Position numbers and translations under genes: made by a program
The notes under the pieces: generated by a model
What the model was told of the DNA's origin: nothing
Database searches by the model: none
Seen by the model: only the letters and a program-made list of their open reading frames with translations
DNA from: Doris montereyensis
Lineage: Eukaryota > Mollusca > Gastropoda > Nudibranchia > Dorididae
DNA: 64,000 nt
Assembly (NCBI GenBank): GCA_037039925.1
Contig: JAXRKP010000249.1
Location: 152,501-216,500, forward strand
Reading direction: 5' to 3'
Part shown: positions 13,481 to 43,620 of the stretch, piece by piece
How positions within the stretch are numbered: position 1 is the stretch's first letter
Layout: each line of letters begins with the position of its first letter

Positions 13481-13486
13481 TTTATT
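13481..13486 (-). promoter_or_regulatory. Poly(A) signal AATAAA (PABP)
   Basis: TTTATT on the plus strand reads AATAAA on the minus strand. A T/G-rich tract (TTTACAGTGTTTTTGTATTG) follows 25-45 nt downstream, as expected of a cleavage/polyadenylation site. Confidence 0.55.
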
Positions 13487-13702
13487 GAATTCAAATTAAA
13501 ATGCGATCCACATGCAGATCAGGCCTAAACAAAGAGTTAGTTGAGCACTTAAATTTCATTGAAGGTTTTTTTTTTGTAAAGATTTTTTTAATGTGTGTAA
13601 CAATTGAACTTTTTTTTTTTAACAATATTTTTTCTGTATTACAGTCAGACATAAACAGGGCATAATATGCCACCATATGCAAAGAGCCTCCCTGAATATA
13701 AC

Positions 13703-13720
13703 AAAAATAAATAAATAATG
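13703..13720 (-). promoter_or_regulatory. AU-rich element in the PABP 3' UTR
   Basis: The minus strand reads ATTATTTATTTATTTTT, which contains overlapping ATTTA pentamers. Such clusters often destabilise mRNA. Function here is inference. Confidence 0.35.
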
Positions 13721-14895
13721 AAACATCAGAATCACCATTCAGGCTCAATATTCCAAGAGATCATTGTTATTCTCCCTTGAATAACAAAATAACTGACAAA
13801 AAATACGAAACCCCGCCCTGACTCCGTACGATTCTTAATCAAGCAACGCAAAGATTCCTTTGTGCAAACCAAGCACGAAACCCACACACTAGAAAGACAA
13901 GAGGATGCATTATGTGTTGGGATCTACAAACATGAGTACTGAAATCCTGGATTTGTTACTTGACCGAGGCAGAAATAGAGCTTAGGATGGGGATGGTTGG
14001 GTCCCCACCTGACAAGGGGTTACACAAGAGCGCACGCACACTCCCATCTGTAAAGAGTGGCAAGCAGCAGGTGCTGGTCCAGACATGGAAATGGATAGAA
14101 AATGAGATACGTCCAATGTGCTCTGTGGCCTAAGAAAGGCTGCTGTTTGATTAGGTCTGACCCGTACACCAAGGATCAAGATGGCATGAATCACTCCTCA
14201 AACAACTGACAATTCAAACTCCCAGTCAGATCAGAATTGATCTAGATACCCAGCAGAACATAGCCAGTGTTTCTGTAAAACCATCCATGCCAAGGGTGCA
14301 ATGGCCTGGTGAGAACCAGATGGAAGGAGGATCATTATCACAAGAGGAGCAATTCATGCAATACTTGATGCCATAGCAAAATGGTAAAAAACTTGGAGAA
14401 AAAAAGCTGAAAGGAAAGAAAAATTTAAAAAATATGTAGAAACATGGACACCTTGGAAGGTGGAAGTTTTGACCAGAAAGCCAAGCAATGTGAAGTCTGA
14501 AGAGTGAAGAATTCACAACCGACAAGAAATGAAACCAACGGCTACAGAAAGCTTTCCAAACACCAAACAAAATATATCCCTACAATCTATTTGATTCAGC
14601 TCAAGAAAAGCAACCGTTGAGTATGTTGCCAAAATCTTAAAAATAAAGATGCAATAATAAAACGTCAAATGGATGGATAATCTATCCCAACAATTGTTCT
14701 GATTTACCTATTAAATTTCTAAGCATAAGACTTACTTTTGACTAGAACATGATCTTTGTAGGACAACCACAATTATAATGCCCTAAAATTATTATTTTAA
14801 AAAAAAAGAAGCCCAGAGTGAAAAGAAAAAGTCTGATATCTCTGTCATTAAATAAGAGAGACTACACTCCATTGCATTGTGCTTAGCCTTGAGCT

Positions 14896-33227
<18,332 letters not shown>

Positions 33228-33305
33228 TTATGATGAAGAGCAAAGATGGCGGGTTATCTTTTTGAATGAGGTTGGCAGGCTTGACCACGTTCCAAGGTTA
33301 ACAAC

Positions 33306-33356
33306 TTTTTATTGTTTTATAAATTTTACGAATTTTTTTGGTTTTTTTTTTTTTTA
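33306..33356 (-). promoter_or_regulatory. A-rich tract in the PABP 5' leader
   Basis: The minus strand carries A14, CC, A7 and further A-runs (AAAACAATAAAAAG) about 110-160 nt upstream of the ATG. Vertebrate PABPC1 leaders contain an A-rich autoregulatory sequence that PABP itself binds to repress translation (established for mammals). The similar position and composition suggest the same here (inference). Confidence 0.5.
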
Positions 33357-33470
33357 AACTTAATATAGTTGACGCAATCAATACATTTCACGTCGGTAGT
33401 TTCAAACGTCACAAACAAGCGTGATAGTCTTGATTGACTAGTGTGCTTTCTACCCGTTCCAAGTTGGACG

Positions 33471-33509
33471 TAAAGAGGAAGTGACGTCTATGAACAATCT
33501 TTATATACC
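33471..33509 (-). promoter_or_regulatory. Candidate PABP core promoter: TATA box and pyrimidine initiator
   Basis: The minus strand reads GGTATATAAAGA (33509-33498), then GACGTCAC (CRE-like), then TTCCTCTTTACG (33480-33469). A start at C33475 would place the TATA box near -32 and give a TCT-type pyrimidine initiator, as in translation-machinery (TOP) genes. Vertebrate PABPC1 is a TOP mRNA. The start site is predicted, not seen. Confidence 0.45.
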
Positions 33510-33514
33510 TTTTG

Positions 33515-33954
33515 AAGAACATTTATGCCTCCGCCAAATTAATGAAAAATGGGCAGTATGGAATAAGTCTTCGAATTATATGACACTGTTGTTTTGATTG
33601 TCCTTACCGAAATCAAACAATTGTTGCTTAGTATATATAAATTCAATAACACATATAGAAATATATTGGTTGATTTGTAACGAGAACCCTTCGATACGAT
33701 TATATATCACTACGCAAGAACGAACGAGGTTTGTTCTAAAAAGTGACATTTTGGAAGACCTCAAACGACACCGAAACTGAGAACCTGACGAAACGAAATA
33801 TCTGTGGATGGTCCACAAATAAACAAAATACACTGGAGAATAAAATATTATGTACTGGTATTCACGTATTCCTTAAAGTTTCTCTTTTAGATTCTTGACA
33901 AACAAAGGAATTGCTCTGTTTTCATCCATGCTCCCGCTCATTCCACTCCCCCCC
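33515..33954. other. Region upstream of PABP, nothing recognised
   Basis: AT-rich DNA with no coding signal. It may hold promoter elements that I cannot identify. Confidence 0.35.
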
Positions 33955-34050
33955 ACTTTGACACTAAAAAACAATACATTAAAGTGCCCACTCCTACTAA
34001 AAAAGAAAAAGAGAGACTAATGTGATTGGTTATTATGTTGTGACCCTATA
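33955..34050 (+). repeat. Second copy of the 95-bp repeat
   Basis: Shares CACTTTGACACTAAAAAACA and TGATTGGTTATTATGTTG with 31049-31143, in the same orientation. Confidence 0.75.
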
Positions 34051-34110
34051 TATAAACAATAAAGTAGCTGTAGACTATAGCCAAAACAATATGTGCCATA
34101 ACAGAGTCAA

Positions 34111-34126
34111 TACCAGAATGATAATA
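34111..34126 (+). repeat. Target site duplication, left
   Basis: TACCAGAATGATAATA, identical to 35673-35688 on the other side of the foldback element. Confidence 0.85.
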
Positions 34127-34194
34127 CGAAGGAGACACAGTGGAGTCAAAGGCGAAATATGACAATAAGTGACAACTCCACTAATAAAGACAGA

Positions 34195-34238
34195 ACAAAC
34201 ACGTGACGTTTCGGGTATAACCCTTCGGCAGACAACAA
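34195..34238 (-). ncRNA. Hammerhead ribozyme-like motif, left arm (core mutated)
   Basis: The minus strand reads CTGCCGA, then AGGGTTATACCC (a perfect 4-bp stem II with TAT loop), GAAAC and GTC. The type I hammerhead core is CTGANGA-stem II-GAAA-stem III-UH. Here the fourth core base is C, not A, which should disable cleavage. Confidence 0.5.
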
Positions 34239-34475
34239 GCGAGAAATATCTAGAATCTAGATCTAAGTAATACCTCCGGCATCACACAATGTGATGTCAG
34301 AAGAAAAACATGAAGTAGAAAAAAGAAAAAGACAGTGATGTTAAGAAACGTAGCAGAGGGGGGTGTGAAGAAAGAGCGAGAGTGGAAGGTTTAGATCTAG
34401 AATGAAATAAAAATATGAAAATAAGTAAGTAATAAAAGGTGAGAAGGAGATAGAGAGAATGAGAGAAATGAGAAG

Positions 34476-34577
<102 letters not shown>

Positions 34578-35220
34578 AAGAAAACAGGTAGGGAAGAAAG
34601 AAAGGGAGAGAGAGACGTGTGAGTATGGGAAACAAGAACGAAAAAATAGGATAAATGTAAGACTAGATCTACATCTCACTGGGTCTAGAAAGAAGAAATG
34701 ATAGGATAAATGTAAGACTAGATCTATATCTCACTGGGTCTAGAAAGAAGAAATGATAGAGAATGAATGAAAGGAAGTGTCAATCAAGACAAAAATTTAC
34801 AATGAAGGTGCGAAATGTATATAAATTACAAATGTATCGATGCAATAAGGGAAGAGAGTAAATAACTTATCTGAAATTTCAAAAAATGCCAGTTAGGACT
34901 AGTTCAAACATCACTTGAGACTTTGATAACTTGGATAGCATCAGCTAGATCTAAGTCCTAACTGAAATTTTTTGAAATTTCAGATAAGTTATTTACTCTC
35001 TTCCCTTATTGCATCGATAAATTTGTAATTTATATACATTTCGCACAGTGTAAATTTTTGTCTTGACTGATACTTCCTTTCATTCATTCCCTATCATTTC
35101 TTCTTTCTAGACCCAGTGAGATATAGATCTAGTCTTACATTTATCCTTTTTTTCGTTCTTGTTTCCCATACTCACACGTCTCTCTCTCCCTTTCTTTCTT
35201 CCCTGCCTGTTTTCTTTCTT

Positions 35221-35346
<126 letters not shown>

Positions 35347-35590
35347 CATTTCTCTCATTCTCTCTATCTCCTCCTCACCTTTTATTACTTACTTATTTTC
35401 ATTTTTTTTTCATTCTAGATCTGAACCTTCCATTCTTGTTCCTATATATTCTTCACACCCCCTTCTACTTATGTTTCTTATCATCACTGTCTTTTTCTTT
35501 CTTTCTTTCTCCTTTATGTTTTTCTTCTGACATCACATTGTGTGATGTCGGAGGTATTACTTAGAGCTAGATTCTAGATATTTCTCGTTT

Positions 35591-35635
35591 GTTGTCTGAC
35601 GAAGTGTTATACCCGAAACGTCACGTGTTTGTTCT
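35591..35635 (+). ncRNA. Hammerhead ribozyme-like motif, right arm (core intact)
   Basis: CTGACGA (35596-35602) fits the CTGANGA core. GTGTTATACCC gives a stem II with one mismatch, then GAAAC and GTC, with the predicted cut after C35622. Stem III is minimal, as in Penelope-type motifs that act as dimers. Stem I pairing (TTGT with ACGTG) is short. Confidence 0.5.
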
Positions 35636-35672
35636 GTCTTTATTAGTGGAATTGTCACTTATTGTCATATTT

Positions 35673-35688
35673 TACCAGAATGATAATA
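35673..35688 (+). repeat. Target site duplication, right
   Basis: TACCAGAATGATAATA, identical to 34111-34126. Confidence 0.85.
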
Positions 35689-35924
35689 AGCTACGGTACA
35701 AAAAGTATTAACTCCCCCATTCACTTTATGTAAGGTACTTTCCGGTGTTACTGTGGCACCTCTGCTCCTCCTGTTTATTTTTACGCCTATAATGATATTT
35801 TGATTTCCTAGATGATATTTTATTGTTTTTTGCTGTCCCCCCCTCTCCTTATTTTGAGGGGTTGGTGGGGTGGGAAGTAGTAGCAGAAGTAGTAGTAATA
35901 GTAGTAGTAGCAGTAGCAGCACAG

Positions 35925-37215
35925 GCTGGAAGACCTCAAGAACCCATCATTAGAGAAGAAGTTGAGGCTCTTGTAAGATAACTGAAGATTGAGAAGACAG
36001 CTGGAATCGACAGCATCCCAGCAAAATTGTTTAAGAATAAGGGAGAGGCAGTAGTTGACCTTCTAACAAAGATTTGCAACAAAATATGGAAGACAGGTGA
36101 ATAGACGACTACGTGGACCAAATAAAAAATAGCTATAGAACAATCAGCCTCATCACCCACGCCAACAAAATAATGTTGAAGGTATCCTCAACAGATTGAA
36201 ACCCCAAGCAGAAAAAAATCCTTGCTGAAAAACAGGCTGGGTTTCGCCCCAAGAGAAGCACCACAGAACAGATTTTCAGCCTACTAGTTCTGTGTGAGAA
36301 ACGCTCACAACATCAGCATGACAGCTACCATGTCTTCATTTATTTCCAGAAAGCATTTGATAGGGTTTGGCATAGCGGGGTGTTTTTTTTTTTTTTTGGG
36401 GGCAACGATGAAACAGTATAACAATGGATAAAAGCTGACCGGGACCACCCAGCACTAATATGCAAAAACCAGCAGCGTAGTATTCGTACAGAGCGATAAA
36501 GGGGACTAGTTCCACACATCAGTAGGTGTCAGACAAATATGTTTTCTGTCGCCCACGCTCTTCAGCATCTTTCTAGAACTAATGATGACTTCAAGATCAT
36601 CAGGGATCAGTCAGTATCAGAGAGAGAAATATCACAAGCCTCCGCTTTGCAGATAACATTGATGGCTTAGCTGGATCAAAAGAAGAACTCGCACGATTAG
36701 TGGAACGTCTTGCTGAAATATCTGTAAGGTTTGGGATGAAAATCAGTGCTGAAAAGACCAAGATAATGACGAACAAGGGAAGACCACTCACAAAGAGTGA
36801 GCGAACAGGAACTCGAAACTGTGAGCCACTTCAAATATTTTAGCTCAATTATCAGTAAAGAGGGATCAAGTACAAGAGTGATATCAAGAGCTACACAGAC
36901 AACAGCAGCCATGGCCAAACTCAAGGTTATGTGAACAGACACAAACATCAGTCTGAAAACTAAACTGAAGATACTACGTGCACTGATCTTCTCTATATTC
37001 TTGTATGACTGTGAGTCCTGGACATTAACAGTCCGACTTGCAGAGAAAGATTCAAGCAGTAGAAATATCATGCTACAGAAGACTCCTAGGTATCACATAC
37101 CAAGACTTCATACCAACGAATAAATAACCAGGAACATAAAACAAGCTACAGATCAATACGAAGACCTCCTCACTACCATCAAGAAGAGGAAGCTGAAATG
37201 GAATAGCCAAGAACG
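35925..37215 (+). pseudogene. LINE reverse transcriptase relic
   Basis: Broken frames read IEKTAGIDSIPAKLF and LLTKICNKIWKTGE, then QAGFRPKRSTTEQIFSLLVL, VFIYFQKAFDRVWH, LRFADNIDGLAGSKEEL (the FADD box changed to FADN), SSIISKEGSSTRVISRA and LIFSIFLYDCESWT. These are ordered motifs of a non-LTR retrotransposon reverse transcriptase. Many stops and frameshifts are present. The clade is not assigned. Confidence 0.8.
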
Positions 37216-38055
37216 CATGTATCAGTATTTTTTCAAAGTCGTTTAGCACTCATTTCCCCACTTTTTACCTGGTTCTGTTTGGTTATGCTTCATCTTGATT
37301 TTCGCCACACTGTTTTGAATCGCTTATTCCCCCTATCATGAGCGTTCACAGGGAGGCATACCCTATCCCCAGGGCCATTTCTCCACATACGCTTTGAACC
37401 CATGGGATAAAATCCCGTAACATTTTCCCTGTATTCATTTCCATGCATGAGTCTGATGGAGTGCCTAAAACTGATGTATTGAAGTTTGGACTTATGGTGG
37501 AGTTTTGTGTGCGTTGCGCACACTATCATTTGACTCCCAAACATTTCCTCGGCATGGAGAAGAAGGGGGACGAAAGGTTGGAAAGATATTTATTTATAAC
37601 AAGATAAATATTTTTTGTTTTGTTTTACAGAAGACGACAACAACAACAACAACTAAAATTTACTCTTCTACTTGAAGTTTTCGATAATACTGAGTCGCTG
37701 AATTCAAATCCGCATTCAGATAATTTGATGTCTGACAAGATATTTCAATTCCATATCTAAGAGATCTAGTCAAAATGGACCTCCTACAAAACAACAACAA
37801 CATCAAGAACAAAGAAAACAAAAACAAGGGGAAAAAAGCACACCCCCCCCCCCAAATAAGAGACCCAAAACAACCCCCATCCCAACCCAACCCCAACAAC
37901 AACACACAAAAAATCCCAAACAAATCTCACAACAAAAACAACAAAAAATCTCAACGAATAAGCTTCAAAACAACGTCAAACAAACTACGCCCCCCCCCAA
38001 AAAAAAAGAGGACTATCACGGTGACGAAAGACACACCAGATACATTTAAAGGATA
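37216..38055. other. No gene recognised; A/C-rich tract
   Basis: Includes an unusual A- and C-only-rich block at 37770-38010 with CAACAA and poly-C runs. No function was recognised. Confidence 0.4.
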
Positions 38056-38150
38056 ATAATAATAATAAATCTTTATTGTCCTTTTCAGGCAATTCATGTT
38101 AGGTTCACATAAATCATTTTACATTTCACAATCCACATAACAAAGCGAAC
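38056..38150 (-). mobile_element. LINE 3' tail fragment
   Basis: The minus strand ends CAATAAAGATTTATTATTAT, a typical LINE polyadenylation-like tail with (ATT)n. The body is too short to classify. Confidence 0.4.
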
Positions 38151-38368
38151 TAAGAGTGATAATAATGACGATGGTAAAAAACAACAAAGATAGCACTGAC
38201 AACAACAAAAGTTAATCGTAATAAGCGGTGAACATAGTAGTCGCAGAAGTAGTACTAGCATTCGTAATATTTCTAAAAGTTGCCAACATTATAATAGATG
38301 ATGAAATGAACAGACAAAAATATCATAATAATATAAGTAAAAGTAGATAAAGAATTTACATTTCATCT

Positions 38369-38370
<2 letters not shown>

Positions 38371-38433
<63 letters not shown>

Positions 38434-38524
38434 CCTCCTCTCCTCTCTCTCTCTCTCTCTCTCTCTCCTCCCTCTCCTCCCTCCCTCCCTCCCCTCTCTC
38501 TCTCTCTCTCTCTCTCTCCCTCTC

Positions 38525-38612
<88 letters not shown>
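38371..38612 (+). repeat. (CT)n microsatellite, about 240 bp
   Basis: CT dinucleotides with CCTCC interruptions at 38428-38520. Confidence 0.98.
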
Positions 38613-38945
38613 AAAGATCCACTTTGACGACCTTGCCGTATTGTTATATTTTCCTTCTCTCCCGCCTACGTGATAATTTTTCTTTCATCTGCAGTAATGA
38701 GAAGAAGAAAAAACAGCTACAAAAGTGTCAAGTTACAAAGGACAAAGCATTGTCACAATTTTTCCGTGACAAAAATCACGTTGCATCAATCAACTTGACT
38801 TTGTGTCACAGATGAAATACTCCGATTTCAACACTCAACCTCGTTTTTCATACATTCGGGATAGATAACGTGTTACTATACATGTAGTGTGATCCCCCCA
38901 CCTTCCCTCTCCCTATTTTCACTATGTTCATCCCGCACACCTCAG

Positions 38946-39303
<358 letters not shown>

Positions 39304-39478
39304 GTGCGGTGGGGTATCGTGACATATCGTCAGATCCCGATTGGCTATTTAGTGGCAGTGGGGGTGGGGGCGGGGTCAGCAACCTTGAGTTTCAACCGAG
39401 GCAACCAATGGAAATACATGACAAAGGTGTCCAACTAGAGGGGGGGGGGTCAACCTATTTACTATAGTTCAATCTAAA

Positions 39479-40030
39479 TTGACCTATGATGTGCAGGTAG
39501 AGCCAGCTATAATTTATACCTATTGCTTCCTCTTTTTTTTCATAACTGACTACCTTAATTTTTTGAGTTTTACTGTCAGTGTGCATGGTTTTGAATTCAA
39601 CTACAGATTGAGTAGAGATGCGTTTGATTCTTACTTTCAAGTATTCAGTGCCAGTGATACGCTGAGGAGTTTCTTTTGGGCAGCTTGTTTACAACATCTG
39701 TGCTGGGGTAAAATTAATGAGTATTATGTATATGTGACAATGTTTAGAGATGGTACCATGTATGATTGGCAGTTTGAGCTAATAATATCATCGAATGATT
39801 CTTCTTTTAAAGCTGCATTGAAACGCTTTTTATGTGCTGTATGGCGTATGCTCATTATATATACTGACCCAGATAGGCCTGTAGGCTACATATTTACATT
39901 ATTATTATTATTATTATATTATGACATGTATTCAGTCTTACTGTCAACCAACTGTTACCATCGTAGTGGCGGCTCAAGTGTAATACTGTTCGCTCTATTT
40001 AAGGAGTGGGATACACGGTCGATTTACTAA
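39479..40030 (+). other. Unexplained 183-codon open frame
   Basis: Open without a stop for 183 codons. The first codon is TTG, and the first in-frame ATG comes only about halfway. The translation (for example VHGFEFNYRLSRDAFDSYFQ and SSNDSSFKAALKRFLCAVWR) is not low-complexity and not recognised. A (TTA)n run near 39899 encodes poly-Leu. It could be an exon or exon relic, an old element's ORF, or chance. Confidence 0.25.
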
Positions 40031-40499
40031 AAAGATCTGGATCTAGAATTAAGATCTACTATTGCTTGACAATCATTTTCAGGTAGATCAAGCTCAAGAT
40101 TTCTAGATCTGTGCTTTAGATGATCCGGTCTGAATGATTGATTTTCAGCAGATACATTCTTTTCTTCAGAGGAGATCAGGTGAGGCTTTTTAAAATTTTA
40201 TACATGGGATTATAGTCGATAGTCAAGACAGTGGAGCCTGTGTAGTGTGTATTTTGAACTATCTCTTTGGAAATAGCCTACATTACGGTAATTTTAAGTT
40301 AACCAAATGCTAGGTAACAAGTGAGAAGGATAGAAATAGGAAACTGAGAAAATGTTTATCAGGAAAATCTTTTAATTATCCCTGGTCTTCTACATCAACA
40401 GGGCTTGCAAAACTATCATGCAGGGCATAGATCTAGATCTAGATCTAGTACCAGGAGGACTTGACTTTATTTGATTTACCCACATTCACAACTAAGGTG

Positions 40500-40790
40500 A
40501 AACTCGGGGGTTTTGGAAGGATTTTTAATTTTGCCCTGACTGCCCTGTAAACAGCCAAGGGATCTTTAACGTGCACAGAGTGTTGTGATCTGCACACGGG
40601 ACCTCCTTTGTATCGTCCCTCTCCGATGGGACTGGGTGTTGATCGACCTACCAGGACCAGGGGGGGGGGGGGGTGTTAGATTTTGCTAGAAAAAACTCAA
40701 GAAAATTGTTCAACTGTTGGCGGGTCTCGAACCCAATGCCTTTTGGTTGAGAGGTTGACATTGCCTCTGGACAAGGGAGTTAGTTCCCCC
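40500..40790 (-). mobile_element. tRNA-derived SINE (family 1), fuller copy
   Basis: The minus strand head reads GTCCAGAGGCAATGTCAACC, TCTCAACC, then GGGTTCGAGACCCGCC with a perfect B box. The body has ATCACAACACTCTGTGCACG and TTAAAGATCCCTTGGCTGTT. It contains a G/C homopolymer at 40662-40674. Relatives are at 7416 and 9541. Confidence 0.75.
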
Positions 40791-43224
40791 TACCAGCAGG
40801 AAAACGAAGAGACATGCTGGGGAAAAGATGGAAAGGTAACATCAGCATACGTGTCCTTCCAAGGCACACAGGGCTGGAGAAAGAGCCAGGAATAGAGCCA
40901 GAAATAAGGTTACTTAAAGCTATAATCAATCATACCTTTACATAAAATCCCATCCTCAAATATTGATTAACATGAGCTTACACTAACATGATAAAATCAA
41001 CTCAAAAAATAATTAAAGAACAATTAGACATCATTGTCACCTGTAGTTATTTTTTGTCTTCAGTGGAGACAATGATTTCAAATGGTATTTTGTGAGGGTT
41101 AAAGGGCTGAAGTGACCTGTTCTCTCATTGTGACAAGACAAATGGGTTATTTTAAGTACATGCTTACTAAATATGTCTATAAGAAGGCTTCCATCACAAA
41201 GCACTTGAAAATGTCTTCTTATGAAGGTAGTAAAAAAATGTGTTACTTATGTTTATAATTTGTTAGATGAACAATTGTTATCTTAATGTGACACACACCT
41301 AAAGGATGTTTAATAGTAATAAGGGCTTACATCAGACATAATATGAACTTTCTTAAATTCACAAAATGTAACACATGTTCATCATGGACATTCTTCCCAA
41401 GATGTTATATATCCAGAAAATATGAAAGTAATAAAAAATTCTCCCTGTTTAAGCTCTGAAATTACCAAAATAATTAAATTGAAAAGAGATATTGTATACT
41501 GCAAAGATCATTTTCATGGAAATTAAGAAAAATTAAATGGCTAATAAATACATAAGCTTTGTTGTTTTTTGTCATACAAATGATTATAAGCCACCTATTG
41601 ACATGTCAACTGCTCAACTTGGCTCATACAAGAATTATTTAGGCAAAATGGTTTTTCCTGAAAAATGGAAACTTAATTAAAAACAAAAAATCTAAATAAT
41701 AACGCTACGTAACACCCCACTCACTAAAGAAAAAGAAAGCATAAAACAAACATCGAATGAAACATCAAACACGTTCATTGTGTTTTAGGTGATAGAAAAT
41801 GCAGAGGCACAGGTATGGAAAACCCATTTTATTATTTTTTTGTTTTGTCTAGTTGTATTATATTTTTCTTCTTGTAAGGTTGATGGTTAATTTCCTGATG
41901 ACGTACCAATAAATTGTTTGATATTTTCTTTGACAGTCAAGCTTCAAGAAGGGACTTATTACCTGCAAAACCAGTAAATTATCTGTGCAATATTCTTTGC
42001 TTTGAGCAGTCAACAAAGATGCATACAAACTTTCAGGCAGCCAGGTTTGATAACGTGATTTTCATGAGTAGAATTTTCTCTTATTTTTTTCATAACTGTT
42101 TTTAATCGTTTAAAGACACAATTGTACAATTATCAACAAGATTTATCAGCACAAAAAAGAGCATTGATGTAATTTAAACATTCTAATATATCAACTTAAT
42201 GTGTTGGCCAAACTGTTCATAATTTATTAACATGTATTTATTAAAGAAACATATTTATGTATATTGCTGTTAAACAAGTTAACTCATTAATGTTCAGATT
42301 TTTTTTCCGGTTGACATCTGGTTCCACCTTATTCTTGCATACTTGATGACACCTTTCTTTTCAAATCTGTTGCATTTCGAAATGAAACTCCGCCTAGTCA
42401 ATGCTCATAGGCTTATCGGTGTCTCCCAAAACTCTTATGCTGGTTAAGGATTCAACTTTGAATTCTATTCTCTGATTGATGGAAAGCGGCGGGAATACAT
42501 AAGTCAACTGGGAAATTCAGAGCAAAAAGCTAAAATGCTTTCTTTTTGGTTTTGAGAACTCAGAATGCTCTCATTGGTTTCACTTTGAAAAGACAAGAAT
42601 AATGATACCAAAATGTGCAAGATTGACCTAGAAATAACAACAATATTTGAGAGTATACACTGAAAGAAAACTTATATCTGAATCATGTTTTTCTCGTAAA
42701 ATCGTTATTTCGATCCGATTTTGATGGCACTTGGACTAATTTTTTTTCTCTTCTGAAATAAAAATAATCATTTTATATTTCTCATTCGATGTGACAGATG
42801 TCACAGGTTTGCATAAATATAGGGCCTTTGAATATCAGAGAAGATGTGCATTTTTCTGAATTTATTCCCAAGACTGCAGGGGTCTTGCTTGACTTTATTC
42901 ACCGCCATCTAGACTACCTGCATTCAAATGCATGCATGTAATTGGTCAGCCTGCCCAAGGCATGCTCTCATCTCAGGCAATTGGAAAGCTCAATTACGCT
43001 GACTTGTCTACAGCCCTTGTGGAAGAAAATTGTTCAGGTTTATTTGAGTTTTACTGGTTATTTTATTTGCCAAATGCGTTAATACAAAGATGTTTGTTGC
43101 ATGTTACTACAAAGGCCTTGTTTTGTTCAGAACTTAAAAATGGCACTAAGATTGAGAAATTTGTGTCGGAAATAACAAGTATACAAATGATTTACAAACC
43201 GCCTGAAAATAATCCCATAAAAAT
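40791..43224. other. No gene recognised
   Basis: AT-rich region upstream of the TTC38-like gene. Its first exon and promoter may lie here, but I found no convincing start codon and donor pair. Confidence 0.35.
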
Positions 43225-43620
43225 AGACCATGCTATTCTTGTAAGTGACTTTCACCATATTTTGGAATCAAAGAAACAGTCTTGTCTTGGTATCAATCCT
43301 ATCTAACAGACAGACTCCAGTCTGCATCCATAGAAGGAAAGTTACCAAGTAAGCCACCATTGAAATAGGGTGTTCTGCATGGGTCAGTTTTGAGTCCAAT
43401 CCTTTATACTCTTTACACACTGCCATTGGGTAAAATGATAAAATCCCACACTGTAAATAACCATATGTGTGCAGATGACACACACCTCTATGGAGATTCT
43501 GTGCCATCTGAAACAAAGTTACTTGTTGAAGTATTTTCTGTCAGGAATTGGATGCAGGAAACTAAACTTAAACATAATGATGAGAAAACAAAGGTTTTAC
43601 TTTATTCCTCTGAAGCATTT
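43225..43620 (+). pseudogene. LINE reverse transcriptase relic (CR1/L2-like)
   Basis: Broken frames read IDHAILVSDFHHI, then [56 protein letters not shown] (a YADD-type catalytic box with C for Y) and [20 protein letters not shown]. The motif order matches CR1/L2-group elements. A stop and a frameshift are present, and it is truncated at both ends. Confidence 0.75.

Larger units (their letters stand above)
13466..14895 (-). other. Predicted PABP 3' untranslated region
   Basis: This runs from the PABP stop codon to just past the only AATAAA hexamer seen on the minus strand before the hairpin. At about 1.4 kb it has several T-rich runs and no other coding signal. The extent is inferred. Confidence 0.5.

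Noticed and set aside
42932..43306. 124-codon open frame as a host gene
   Set aside because: Its 3' part is the first piece of a LINE reverse transcriptase relic, and the rest is unrecognised AT-rich sequence.
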